In this document: one piece after another, positions 6,081-13,371 of the stretch
How the letters are laid out: every line of letters begins with the position of its first letter
Numbering within the stretch: the stretch's first letter is position 1
Assembly (NCBI GenBank): GCA_947483345.1
Contig: CANKNL010000018.1
Location: forward strand, 1 to 19,314
Origin: Chitinophagaceae bacterium
Lineage (GTDB): Bacteria; Bacteroidota; Bacteroidia; Chitinophagales; Chitinophagaceae
DNA length: 19,314 nucleotides
Reading direction: 5' to 3'
Notes under the pieces: model-generated
The model's input: the letters and a program-made list of their open reading frames with translations, nothing else
Told to the model about the DNA's origin: nothing
The model's database searches: none
Position numbers and translations under genes: made by a program

Positions 6081-6716
6081 ATGAAAAATATATTAATTAT
6101 AGTAACCTGCTTTCTTTTTTTTAAAGTTTCTGGACAAGACACTAAAGCAAATTTTGACGGGAAAAAATGGGAAGCACCCTACACTCTTGATACTCCAAAA
6201 GGTTGGGATGTTGAACGCTTTCTAATTCCCATTGGGTTTGCACCTACAATACCTTACAAAGGTGTTGAGGATATTAGATTTACGCCTGGCTGGGCTAAAA
6301 AAGAAACTGATGAATATTGGAGCTACGCGTTTTTGTGGTATTTAGATGATACACCCAAATTTGACTCAAAAATCCTTGAGAAAAATTTAACAGCCTATTA
6401 CACAGGACTTTTTAATATTAATACAGATAAAAGTAAAATCGACACTACCAAGTTAATACAAGTAACCGCTACCATAGAAAAAAGAAGTTCTGACAACGGA
6501 GATTCAAAAACTTTTCAGGGAACGGTGACTATGAATGATTACATGACTAAGAAACCAATAACTATAAATTTAATAATTCATATAAAATCTTGTGAGGGGC
6601 AAAAGAAGACTTTCGTCTTTTACGAAATTTCACCCAAGCCATATACCAACACTGTTTGGACTAGTTTACATCAATTATGGATTGATTTTAAATGCATGAA
6701 AAATCAGATCCCCTAA
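6081..6716 (+). CDS. Secreted protein of unknown function
   Basis: This 211-residue protein was not assigned to a family. It starts with a clear type I signal peptide (MKNILIIVTCFLFFKVSGQ, cleavage probably after SGQ), so it should act in the periplasm or outside. The mature part is rich in aromatic residues and contains PYTLDTPKGWDVERFLIPIG and YKGVEDIRFTPGWAKKE early on, and WSYAFLWYLDD in the middle. The C-terminal half looks like beta-strands (TFQGTVTMNDYMTKKPITIN). No catalytic motif was seen. It is the only gene in its cassette, with ends that pair over 8 bases (TGTATGCA at 6048-6055 and TGCATACA at 6719-6726). Similar proteins of unknown role are, from memory, common in Bacteroidota. 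Confidence 0.75.
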   Translation: MKNILIIVTCFLFFKVSGQDTKANFDGKKWEAPYTLDTPKGWDVERFLIPIGFAPTIPYKGVEDIRFTPGWAKKETDEYWSYAFLWYLDDTPKFDSKILEKNLTAYYTGLFNINTDKSKIDTTKLIQVTATIEKRSSDNGDSKTFQGTVTMNDYMTKKPITINLIIHIKSCEGQKKTFVFYEISPKPYTNTVWTSLHQLWIDFKCMKNQIP

Positions 6717-6721
6717 ACTGC

Positions 6722-6876
6722 ATACAATTGGGTTTTGTACAAGTGTGGCTGGACAAACAACTTTGAACTTAAGTTCTTAACTTCAACTTTATATTTTCAA
6801 CCTGCCGGCAGGTCAACAGCGGTTGTGGGCAACCGGAATACTAATAGCAACCTGCATAAATCCCTGCTCATTGTAC
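6722..6876 (+). other. attC-like recombination site 6, altered core boxes
   Basis: The R''-position reads ATACAAT (6722-6728) instead of ATACAAC; the adjoining TGCATACA pairs with TGTATGCA at 6048-6055. The left arm GGGTTTTGTACAAGTGTGG is nearly identical to that of site 4b, and the right arm (6843-6870) mirrors it less well. The R' box is ATTGTAC (6870-6876), again not a true GTT. The loop holds CCTGCCGGCAGG (6801-6812) and about 90 bases shared with site 4b. Confidence 0.65.
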
Positions 6877-7121
6877 GCCTCTTCAGCAGCGGTTCAAACA
6901 TATAGCGCAATTTTTAGAATTAATTAATGTTACACCATGCTGTAATATCCTCTTCCATGGAAAGGAAACTAAATCATCAATAAAAGAAAATACATAATAA
7001 CTTTTGTTTGAAGCACTCGTTCAAGTTCGCTGCATTGAAAGAGCGAAACTTTAATCTTTTGTAGCTAACAAAAGGCAGCTTGCTAAGCATAGTTAAATCC
7101 GGATTCATCTCCCTCCCTCCG
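6877..7121. other. Gene-free stretch between attC-like site 6 and a terminator
   Basis: No convincing gene or RNA was seen on either strand. The stretch is AT-rich and separates the plus-strand cassette array from the minus-strand methyltransferase gene. It may be the remnant of an eroded cassette. Confidence 0.4.
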
Positions 7122-7161
7122 AAAAAAAATTACCGGTACTGGCTATTGCTTTTACCGGTAA
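7122..7161 (-). terminator. Strong intrinsic terminator of the methyltransferase gene
   Basis: Read on the minus strand, a perfect 9-base stem (7153-7161 with 7130-7138, TTACCGGTA arms, 14-base loop) is followed by eight T residues (7129-7122). It lies 20 bases beyond the methyltransferase stop and fits rho-independent termination. Confidence 0.85.
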
Positions 7162-7181
7162 AATTAAAACGAATTGTATGT

Positions 7182-8045
7182 TTAGCACAAAACCGTTACC
7201 CGCAAAAAAGTGGCAGAAATAGAAGTAGTATCTGCTGTAGTACTTTTGTTTTCACTGTTAAACAATGCTTCGAGTTCTTGCTGTAGTTGCCGGGCTTTGC
7301 CATTTTTTTCTGCTGCCTCAAAAGCATTCATTGTGGGGCCATAATAGTCTCTGAAAATCTGCACAAATGTTGTCGGAGAATAGTTGGCATTAAACGTAAA
7401 CTGTTCCCTTTCAAAGGAAATATTTTCTTTGGATACACCTGCCTTTACAAAACGTTCTGTAACCTGATCCTCAATACCCCATAACATCGGGCTTACGAAA
7501 CCTTCTGGCGGTGGTGGTGTATAAGCAGCACTTATCTTTAATATCTGGGCCACCAGTGTAGGATCTCCCGGAATCCAGTTACCCATTATAATGCGGCCTC
7601 CTTTACGGGTAACACGTACCATTTGTTTTGCCACATCAAATGGTCTAGGGGCAAACATAGCACCAAAGATGCTTACAACCAGGTCAAAACTTTCGTCTTT
7701 CAGTTCCAATAAATCAGCTGCGTTGCCTTCCTCGAAGACACAGTTACTGAGCCCTTCATTTTGTGCCCTGAGGTTTCCGGCTTTTACCAGGTTAGTTGCA
7801 ATGTCAACACCTGTAACATTTGCACCAAGTCGTGCTTCGGGTATCGCCGTAGTGCCGTCGCCGCAACCAAGATCAAGTATATGCATACTCTTGGTAATAC
7901 CCATGGTTGCCACCAGTTCTTCACCACTTTTTCTCATGGTTTCTGCAATGCGGGTAAAGTCGCCCTTTTCCCAAAGTGCCTTGTTTGGATTGATGGCGCT
8001 GCCGGTTAACTCTTTCTTTTCGGTTAATGTGCTGTCTACATTCAT
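7182..8045 (-). CDS. Class I SAM-dependent methyltransferase
   Basis: This 287-residue protein has a class I methyltransferase fold of the UbiE/Methyltransf_11 kind. Motif I is ILDLGCGDGTTAIPEARLGANVTGVDIA (about 56-83), with the glycine-rich SAM loop and the acidic Asp at the end of strand 2. FEEGNAADLLELKDESFDLVVSIFGAMFAPRP (about 104-135) covers motifs II and III, and VRVTRKGGRIIMGNW follows. The C-terminal half (EGFVSPMLWGIEDQVTERFVKAGV) is typical of a family annotated only as methyltransferase, so the substrate is unknown; small molecules are likely. The gene lies 131 bases downstream of an AraC-type regulator on the same strand and ends at a strong terminator. Several plus-strand open frames across it are shadows. 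Confidence 0.88.
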   Translation of the reverse strand: MNVDSTLTEKKELTGSAINPNKALWEKGDFTRIAETMRKSGEELVATMGITKSMHILDLGCGDGTTAIPEARLGANVTGVDIATNLVKAGNLRAQNEGLSNCVFEEGNAADLLELKDESFDLVVSIFGAMFAPRPFDVAKQMVRVTRKGGRIIMGNWIPGDPTLVAQILKISAAYTPPPPEGFVSPMLWGIEDQVTERFVKAGVSKENISFEREQFTFNANYSPTTFVQIFRDYYGPTMNAFEAAEKNGKARQLQQELEALFNSENKSTTADTTSISATFLRVTVLC

Positions 8046-8088
8046 TGTTGTTGATTTTTTTGTGAAGCGTTACAAAATTGATATCCCG

Positions 8089-8151
8089 TGCTGTACACGG
8101 TTTTATTACAGCACAAAAGTATTTGTCTGTCAAAAAATTATTATTGCTGTA
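8089..8151. promoter_or_regulatory. Possible operator: three copies of TGCTGTA
   Basis: TGCTGTA occurs at 8089-8095 and again at 8145-8151, and its exact reverse complement TACAGCA at 8107-8113. The first and inverted copies form a dyad with an 11-base spacer, about two helical turns, a usual layout for AraC-type operators. An overlapping CCGTG-CTGTA-CACGG palindrome lies at 8086-8100. The position, between the regulator gene and the methyltransferase start (8045), suggests that the regulator acts here. Confidence 0.45.
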
Positions 8152-8176
8152 ACGTCCAGAGATTTTGCTGAGGGGT

Positions 8177-9055
8177 TCAGGATGCAGGAAGTTGTTTAAC
8201 CGCGGCAGGGGAAATACCAAAACGATCTTTAAAAGCACGACTGAAATGGGACAGGTTTTCAAATCCACTTTCAAATGCAGCTTCACCTACTGTTTTGACC
8301 TTATTGGCCAGCAGGAACATGGCCTGCTGCAAACGTTTTTCCAGTAACCATTTTCCGGGCGTACTGTTAAACTGTTTTTTAAAATCCCGTTTAAAAGCAG
8401 ATAGACTGCGGTTGCAAAGAATGGCGTATTGCTCCAGCTTCAGGTTGAAGCAGTAGTTATCATTCATCACCCTATCCAGTGAAACGGATTGGGGTTCATT
8501 CATCAGGGAACAGAAATAAGAAATGGCTTCCAGATTTTGTGGGTTTCCTGCAATGTTTAAAATAAGTTCTCTGAATTTTAATTCCAACAGTGCCTGATCG
8601 GGTTCAGTGGTGCTGCTGAAATAGGCATACATCGAAACAAAAAACGCCTTTAGTATTTCTGTGCTGTTGAGGGCTATAACCGGGCTGTACTGTTGATTGG
8701 GTTTTATAATTGGAATCGGTCTTTTTTTAAGGGTATCACAAATGAATGCATCGGGTATAAAAAAAAGTACCACGCAAAAACCAATATCAAAAAACTGTTC
8801 CAGAATTATGGCACCTTTTCTAACCAGCACACAATTTCCCTCGCCTACCTCAAAAGAGCCATGGGATGAATGCCAGATTTTCTTTCCTTCTAATACATAA
8901 AAAATATAATTTTCATGACACCACAGATCTGCAAATTTGTTCTTCATTAACCGGGCTTCGGGCGGGCAGTTGAAAATGGTGATCAACGATTCACCACAGT
9001 TAAACTGGCGGCAATACTGAGGGTATTGCAATACTCTTTCCTGGAAATTAACCAT
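8177..9055 (-). CDS. AraC-family transcriptional regulator
   Basis: This 292-residue protein has a C-terminal AraC/XylS DNA-binding domain (about 195-290). It contains LEQYAILCNRSLSAFKRDFKKQFNSTPGKWLLEKRLQQAMFLL as the first helix-turn-helix with the usual xxFxRxFxxxxxxxPxxWLxxxRL pattern. VGEAAFESGFENLSHFSRAFKDRFGISPAAVKQ is the second and has the family signature. The N-terminal two thirds (cupin-like strands such as ENYIFYVLEGKKIWHSSHGSFEVGEGNCVLVRKGA) is the likely sensing part, whose ligand is not evident. It reads in the same direction as the methyltransferase, 131 bases upstream of it, and probably controls it through the TGCTGTA repeats between them. Confidence 0.9.
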   Translation of the reverse strand: MVNFQERVLQYPQYCRQFNCGESLITIFNCPPEARLMKNKFADLWCHENYIFYVLEGKKIWHSSHGSFEVGEGNCVLVRKGAIILEQFFDIGFCVVLFFIPDAFICDTLKKRPIPIIKPNQQYSPVIALNSTEILKAFFVSMYAYFSSTTEPDQALLELKFRELILNIAGNPQNLEAISYFCSLMNEPQSVSLDRVMNDNYCFNLKLEQYAILCNRSLSAFKRDFKKQFNSTPGKWLLEKRLQQAMFLLANKVKTVGEAAFESGFENLSHFSRAFKDRFGISPAAVKQLPAS

Positions 9056-9195
9056 GCCGTTTTTTTTGTAAGAGTAAATTTAAGAATTTATGTGCTTTGA
9101 AGTGCTGAAGCTGGAGAAACTAACCGAATTTATACTAAATTGAAATTTACATTTTCAAAGCATTGGATTAAAACTGATTCTGCTACGTTGGATGC
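9056..9195. other. Upstream region of the AraC-type gene
   Basis: No gene was seen. On the minus strand TAAATTTA (about 9074-9081) could be a weak -7 box for the regulator gene. The stretch leads into the next attC-like site. Confidence 0.3.
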
Positions 9196-9406
9196 GCATA
9201 ACAAAATTATTGCTGGCAAGCGGGGCAGGACATTGAAACTTCAGCAGTTTGCATCCCTGTAAATTAGTTCACGCTTCAAGAATAATTACTTGGCTTTAGT
9301 TGTTATCTTCAATTTTTATATCAATATTGAGCAGTTGTTCCGGGCTGGACATTATAAAATATTCCGCCTGCAGCAATACTCGACCGCCAGCGCAAAGCTG
9401 TTGACC
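9196..9406 (+). other. attC-like recombination site 7
   Basis: The R''-type box GCATAAC (9196-9202) is followed by the usual left arm (TTGCTGGCAAGCGGGGCAGGAC), which ends in the GGxxxGGAC wording seen in most sites of this array. The right arm (about 9375-9399) reads TTTGCGCTGGCGGTCG on the other strand, and the R' box is GTTGACC (9400-9406). No matching partner was found for GCATAAC upstream or for GTTGACC downstream, so the neighbouring cassettes appear rearranged. Confidence 0.6.
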
Positions 9407-9440
9407 ACTCATTTTACATTAATACATAAATAAATCTCCA

Positions 9441-9746
9441 ATGACAGCGTCGAATAAAATACTTGATATGACACCCTTGGGAATGAAATTTACTGTTTTA
9501 AAAAATAGTGCACAAACAAACGGCAAGTCATTGGATTTGCACTGGGAATTATTACCCGGATGCAATATGAAAGACAGTTTGGTTCATCATCATCCCAATG
9601 CCATTGAAACTTATTCATGGACTCCTTCTCCGAAAAAAATATTCTATTTGAAAAGCAACATTAAAATAGGCTGCCCCGTGTTGTTGAAATGGGGCAGAAC
9701 AACTATCCTGCTGATAGCCATTTTATCGACACACTACAAAATTTAA
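9441..9746 (+). pseudogene. Truncated cupin-domain protein with a foreign tail
   Basis: The 101-residue reading frame begins like a cupin protein: MKFTVLKNSAQTNGKSLDLHWELLPGCNMKDSLVHHHPNAIETY (15-58), including cupin motif 1 with H49, H51 and E56 as metal ligands. Beyond Y58 the similarity ends. The rest (PSPKKIFYLKSNIKIGCPVLLKWGRTTILLIAIL) is basic and hydrophobic, does not resemble a cupin, and lacks cupin motif 2. A functional cupin barrel needs both motifs, so this is most likely a broken gene joined to unrelated DNA. It lies 34 bases after attC-like site 7, as a cassette gene would. The break is inferred from memory of the family, not from an alignment. Confidence 0.6.
9671..9697. repeat. 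Perfect 7-base inverted repeat near the end of the broken cupin gene
   Basis: CTGCCCC (9671-9677) and GGGGCAG (9691-9697) can form a stem with a 13-base loop. There is no T-run, so it is not a standard terminator. GTTGTTG (9680-9686), in the loop, is the reverse complement of CAACAAC at 10787-10793 and could be a cassette core box. Confidence 0.4.
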
Positions 9747-9776
9747 ACAGACAATTAATAAATTAATATCGGCATA

Positions 9777-10304
9777 TTGAAAACACAAACATTACAAATT
9801 GATAGACTCATTACTGAAAGATTGATTTTGATCCCATTTACAATACAAATTTGTAAAAATCTTATCCAAGATGATTTCAGTGATTTATATAAAATGGGGT
9901 TAAAAAAAGGCATCAGTTGGCCTGACGATGACGTTATAGAGACTTTACCTAAAATAATCAATAATTTATCCCGGGTTGAATCGCCTACCGGATTTGAATC
10001 TTGGATGATTATCAAAAATGATACTAAGGAAATAATTGGAGACCTGGGATTTAAGGGGTTTAACTATGAAGAAGGAAATGCGGACATTGGATATGGTATT
10101 ATAAAAGAAGAAAGAAGAAAAGGTTTTGCAAAAGAAGCTGCAACCGAACTTATAAAATGGGCCTTTTCAAAAGAATTTGTAAAGGAAATAACGGCAACAT
10201 GTTTAATAGATAATGCTGGTTCAATCAAGCTACTGAAGTCATTATATTTCATAGAGACAAAGAAAGATAATACAATGGCCTTCTGGTCACTGAAAAATAA
10301 TTAA
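9777..10304 (+). CDS. GNAT-family N-acetyltransferase, RimJ/RimL-like
   Basis: This 175-residue protein fits the Acetyltransf_3 (RimJ/RimL-like) branch of the GNAT superfamily. It opens with IDRLITERLILIPF, the usual start of this branch, and has WMIIKNDTKEIIGDLGFKGF (strands 3-4). ADIGYGIIKEERRKGFAKEAATELIKWAF (about 102-130) contains the acetyl-CoA binding loop RRKGFA, and TCLIDNAGSIKLLKSLYF follows. Members transfer acetyl groups from acetyl-CoA to protein N-termini or small amines; the target here is unknown. The best start is a TTG at 9777, since the frame is closed by TAA at 9759-9761 and no ATG lies between; ATT at 9762 is less likely. Similar enzymes often occur in integron cassettes. 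Confidence 0.85.
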   Translation: MKTQTLQIDRLITERLILIPFTIQICKNLIQDDFSDLYKMGLKKGISWPDDDVIETLPKIINNLSRVESPTGFESWMIIKNDTKEIIGDLGFKGFNYEEGNADIGYGIIKEERRKGFAKEAATELIKWAFSKEFVKEITATCLIDNAGSIKLLKSLYFIETKKDNTMAFWSLKNN

Positions 10305-10467
10305 CATCAAAGTAGAAAAACTACTGAAAGTGCTTTGACCTAAATTGCAATGACAGCTCTTCCGGCTATATTTGACCAGAGTGCCTTACTTAATTCTATA
10401 AAAATTATCAGTAACAGACCATGATCTACCAAAACTATTGTGAAACATAAGACCCATAAAAACATTT
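10305..10467. other. Spacer without a recognisable feature
   Basis: This 163-base gap contains no attC-like palindrome, so the acetyltransferase and the small membrane protein are not separated by a cassette boundary. Confidence 0.4.
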
Positions 10468-10758
10468 ATGATTATGCAAAATAAAAGACGACTCATCATT
10501 GTGCTGGTAGTAGCATTCTTATTGCTCATTCCATTAATTGCAATGCAGTTCACAAATGAAGTTGATTGGACGCTGTTCGATTTTATTATAGCTGCTGTAC
10601 TACTGCTTGGTACAGGTATGCTAGGCGAACTGGTTATGAGGAAAGTAAAAAAAACCAGGTTCCAAATTGCAATCTGTGTGGCTCTTCTGATATTGTTCCT
10701 CCTCATTTGGGCAGAACTTGCAGTTGGCATCTTCGGATCACCACTCAGTGGACAATAG
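10468..10758 (+). CDS. Small three-helix membrane protein of unknown function
   Basis: This 96-residue protein consists almost only of three membrane segments: IIVLVVAFLLLIPLIAM (about 10-26), LFDFIIAAVLLLGTGMLGELVM (36-57) and FQIAICVALLILFLLIWAELAVGIF (65-89). They are linked by short basic turns (RKVKKTR). An in-frame ATG at 10474 (MQNKRRL) may be the real start, because basic residues then directly precede the first helix. Small membrane proteins of this shape are frequent in Bacteroidota and were not assigned to a named family. The opposite-strand open frame is a shadow of it. Confidence 0.7.
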   Translation: MIMQNKRRLIIVLVVAFLLLIPLIAMQFTNEVDWTLFDFIIAAVLLLGTGMLGELVMRKVKKTRFQIAICVALLILFLLIWAELAVGIFGSPLSGQ

Positions 10759-10786
10759 ACTAAAAGTAAAAGCTAAACACCACTGG

Positions 10787-11015
10787 CAACAACAGATTTG
10801 CCCTAAGGCTGGCCAACAGAATAACAATCGGCTGTTGTACTACTCTCAACTAATATCGGGCTTAATCGCATTCTACCTACCGGCAGGCAGGCAGGTTTGG
10901 CATTTAGTTGTTACCTTTATCCTTAGTTTTTTCCGAAGGATGCTTTGCACAATCAGCTTCAGTTGCCGTACAATTATAAAATACCAGCCCTGCGGCAAAC
11001 CTCTTACAATTGTGG
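10787..11015 (+). other. attC-like recombination site 8
   Basis: The R'' box CAACAAC (10787-10793) is followed by the left arm GATTTGCCCTAAGGCTGG, which pairs with the right arm (GGTTTGCCGCAGGGCTGG on the other strand, about 10984-11003). The R' position reads ATTGTGG (11009-11015), lacking a true GTT. CAACAAC could pair with GTTGTTG at 9680-9686 (7 bases), which would place the acetyltransferase and the small membrane protein in one cassette. The loop contains CCTACCGGCAGG (10876-10887), similar to motifs in sites 4b and 6. Confidence 0.6.
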
Positions 11016-11036
11016 GAAGACATCAAATAACAGGAC

Positions 11037-11062
11037 ATTAAATAAACATATTAAATAAACAT
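11037..11062 (+). repeat. Perfect 13-base tandem repeat before katG
   Basis: ATTAAATAAACAT occurs twice back to back (11037-11049 and 11050-11062), ending 4 bases before the katG start codon. It covers the site of translation initiation and may keep that stretch unstructured. Confidence 0.6.
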
Positions 11063-11066
11063 AAAC

Positions 11067-13238
11067 ATGAGCAATTCCAACGAAACCAAATGTCCTTTTC
11101 CACACGGACAAATGAAACAAACCGCAGGCGCCGGAGCTTCAAACAAAGACTGGTGGCCTAACCGAATAAATTTGGGTATACTTCGCCAACATGCTGCCTC
11201 TTCAAACCCCATGGACAAAGATTTTAATTATGCCGACGCGTTTAAGACATTAGATTTGAAAGCAATTAAAAAAGACATCTTTCAATTAATGACTACTTCG
11301 CAAGATTGGTGGCCTGCCGATTATGGACATTATGGCCCCTTGTTTATACGCATGGCCTGGCATAGTGCAGGCACGTATCGTATTTCTGATGGACGTGGTG
11401 GTGCTGGAACAGGTAATCAACGTTTTGCTCCGGTAAATAGTTGGCCTGATAACGGCAACTTAGACAAAGCCCGATTTTTACTTTGGCCCATTAAACAAAA
11501 ATATGGGCATAAAATCTCCTGGGCAGATTTAATGATTTTAGCTGGTAACTGTGCATTAGAATCTATGGGATTTAAAACTTTTGGATTTGCCGGTGGCCGT
11601 GAAGATATTTGGGAGCCCGAACAAGATATTAACTGGGGTAATGAAACAGACTGGTTAGGCGATAACCGCTACAAGGGTGATAGAGAATTAGACAATCCCT
11701 TAGCAGCAGTGCAAATGGGTTTAATTTATGTTAACCCTGAAGGACCTAATGGCAATCCTGACCCGGTAGCCTCGGGAAAAGATATTAGAGAAACTTTTGC
11801 CCGAATGGCGATGAACGATGAAGAGACAGTGGCGTTAGTAGCAGGCGGACATACTTTTGGTAAAGCTCATGGCGCTGCAAGTGCCACTCATGTTGGCCGC
11901 GAACCCGAAGCTGAAAGTATTGAAGAAATGGGTATGGGTTGGAAAAACAGTTTTGGAACCGGTAAGGCTGGCGACAGCATTACCAGCGGAATAGAAGGTG
12001 CCTGGAAACCAAAACCAACTACCTGGGATAATGGCTATTTTGAAACCTTATTTAAATACGATTGGAAATTAACCAAAAGCCCTGCCGGGGCTCATCAATG
12101 GACACCAACTGATGACGCTGCAGCTACAACTGTAATAGATGCACACGACCCTAAAAAGTTTCATGCACCCATGATGACTACAGCAGACATGGCATTGAAA
12201 ATGGATCCGGTTTACGAATCAATTTCAAGAAGATTCTTAGAAAATTTTGATCAATTCGCAGATGCCTTTGCCAGAGCCTGGTATAAATTAACCCATAGAG
12301 ATATGGGCCCACTAACCCGTTATCTTGGTGCTGAAGTTCCCCAGGAAGTATTAATTTGGCAAGACCCGATTCCTGCAGCAAATAGCGCATTAAGCGACAG
12401 CGACATCACCACTTTAAAAAATACAATTTTATCAAGCGGCCTTTTAATTACTCAATTAGTGTCTACGGCCTGGGCTTCGGCTTCTACATTCCGTGGTTCT
12501 GATAAACGTGGCGGTGCCAATGGTGCCCGTATTCGTTTGTCACCTCAAATAAATTGGGAAGCTAACAATCCAACTCAATTAAAAACAGTATTAACTGTTT
12601 ATGAAAAAATACAGAAAGAATTCGGCAAAAATATTTCTATGGCCGATCTGATTGTATTGGGTGGATGTGCTGCCATTGAAAAAGCAGCAAAAAATGCAGG
12701 GCATAATTTTTCTGTGCCGTTTACACAAGGCAGAGCTGATGCAACTTTAGAACAAACTGATATAGCCTCATTCGCAGTATTAGAGCCAAAAGCTGATGGA
12801 TTCAGAAATTATAAAAATGCAAATTGCATTTCTGTTACCGAAGACATGTTGGTAGACAAGGCTCAACTACTAACTTTAACAGCACCCGAAATGACAGCTC
12901 TGGTTGGCGGTATGCGGGTGTTACATGCAAACTTTGATGGTTCTAAGCATGGTGTGTTTACAAAAAACACGGACTCACTTACTAATGATTTCTTTGTTAA
13001 TTTATTAGACTTAGGTATAGTTTGGAAGGCCACTGACGACACCGGCGAATTTTTTGAAGGACGTCATCGTGTAACTAAAGAAGTTAAGTGGACGGCTACT
13101 CGCGCCGACCTGATCTTTGGTTCACATTCCGAATTACGTGCCATAGCAGAAGTATACGCCAGTAACGATTCGAAGGAAAAATTTGTAACCGATTTTATTA
13201 CAGCCTGGGATAAGGTAATGAATTTGGATAGGTTTTAA
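11067..13238 (+). CDS. katG: Catalase-peroxidase KatG
   Basis: This 723-residue bifunctional haem enzyme removes hydrogen peroxide, either by dismutation or using electron donors. All key residues are visible: distal R95, W98 and H99 in IRMAWHSAGTYR; the covalent Met-Tyr-Trp adduct from W98, Y221 (LIYVNPEGP) and M247 (FARMAMND); proximal haem ligand H262 in GGHTFGKAHG; and proximal W313. The second, non-haem-binding half (about 420-723) is complete, with SAFRGSDKRGGANGARIRL-type wording (ASTFRGSDKRGGANGARIRL), and the length is normal. It lacks a signal peptide, so it is cytoplasmic. It stands alone between attC-like sites 8 and 9, whose core boxes do not pair, so mobility by cassette excision is uncertain. 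It is larger than typical integron cassette genes. Confidence 0.98.
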   Translation: MSNSNETKCPFPHGQMKQTAGAGASNKDWWPNRINLGILRQHAASSNPMDKDFNYADAFKTLDLKAIKKDIFQLMTTSQDWWPADYGHYGPLFIRMAWHSAGTYRISDGRGGAGTGNQRFAPVNSWPDNGNLDKARFLLWPIKQKYGHKISWADLMILAGNCALESMGFKTFGFAGGREDIWEPEQDINWGNETDWLGDNRYKGDRELDNPLAAVQMGLIYVNPEGPNGNPDPVASGKDIRETFARMAMNDEETVALVAGGHTFGKAHGAASATHVGREPEAESIEEMGMGWKNSFGTGKAGDSITSGIEGAWKPKPTTWDNGYFETLFKYDWKLTKSPAGAHQWTPTDDAAATTVIDAHDPKKFHAPMMTTADMALKMDPVYESISRRFLENFDQFADAFARAWYKLTHRDMGPLTRYLGAEVPQEVLIWQDPIPAANSALSDSDITTLKNTILSSGLLITQLVSTAWASASTFRGSDKRGGANGARIRLSPQINWEANNPTQLKTVLTVYEKIQKEFGKNISMADLIVLGGCAAIEKAAKNAGHNFSVPFTQGRADATLEQTDIASFAVLEPKADGFRNYKNANCISVTEDMLVDKAQLLTLTAPEMTALVGGMRVLHANFDGSKHGVFTKNTDSLTNDFFVNLLDLGIVWKATDDTGEFFEGRHRVTKEVKWTATRADLIFGSHSELRAIAEVYASNDSKEKFVTDFITAWDKVMNLDRF

Positions 13239-13266
13239 AGTATTTTTTATCTACACTGTTTTGGTA

Positions 13267-13361
13267 GGTTAACACATTTTGCAAGCCCATTTATAAACTG
13301 CACTATCTCCCACACTGATAAAAGTTTATAATTGAGCTTGCAAAACCTGCCGGTGTTATAC
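13267..13361 (+). other. attC-like palindrome 9 / possible terminator of katG
   Basis: The ends read GGTTAAC (13267-13273) and GTTATAC (13355-13361). The arms are the best matched in the window: TTTTGCAAGC, then a short match through ATTTATAAACT on the left, with the mirror on the right (TTTTGCAAGCTCAATTATAAACT on the other strand), and AACAC/GTGTT at the base. It lies 29 bases after katG and 11 before the stop of the convergent cytochrome gene, so it may also end transcription from both sides. No partner box was found for either end, which would make it the last site of the array. Confidence 0.55.
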
Positions 13362-13371
13362 TTTCATAAAT

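Noticed and set aside
1..6880. Reading the palindromes as simple terminators or REP-type repeats
   Set aside because: They lack T-runs, are up to about 200 bases long, and their ends pair with the far end of the neighbouring cassette, which terminators and REP repeats would not do.
7080..8199. Several plus-strand open frames across the methyltransferase
   Set aside because: They mirror a well-supported minus-strand methyltransferase and show no protein-like composition.
10386..10730. Minus-strand 114-residue frame
   Set aside because: It is opposite a clear three-helix membrane protein and is Ser/Thr-rich in the way typical of antisense frames.
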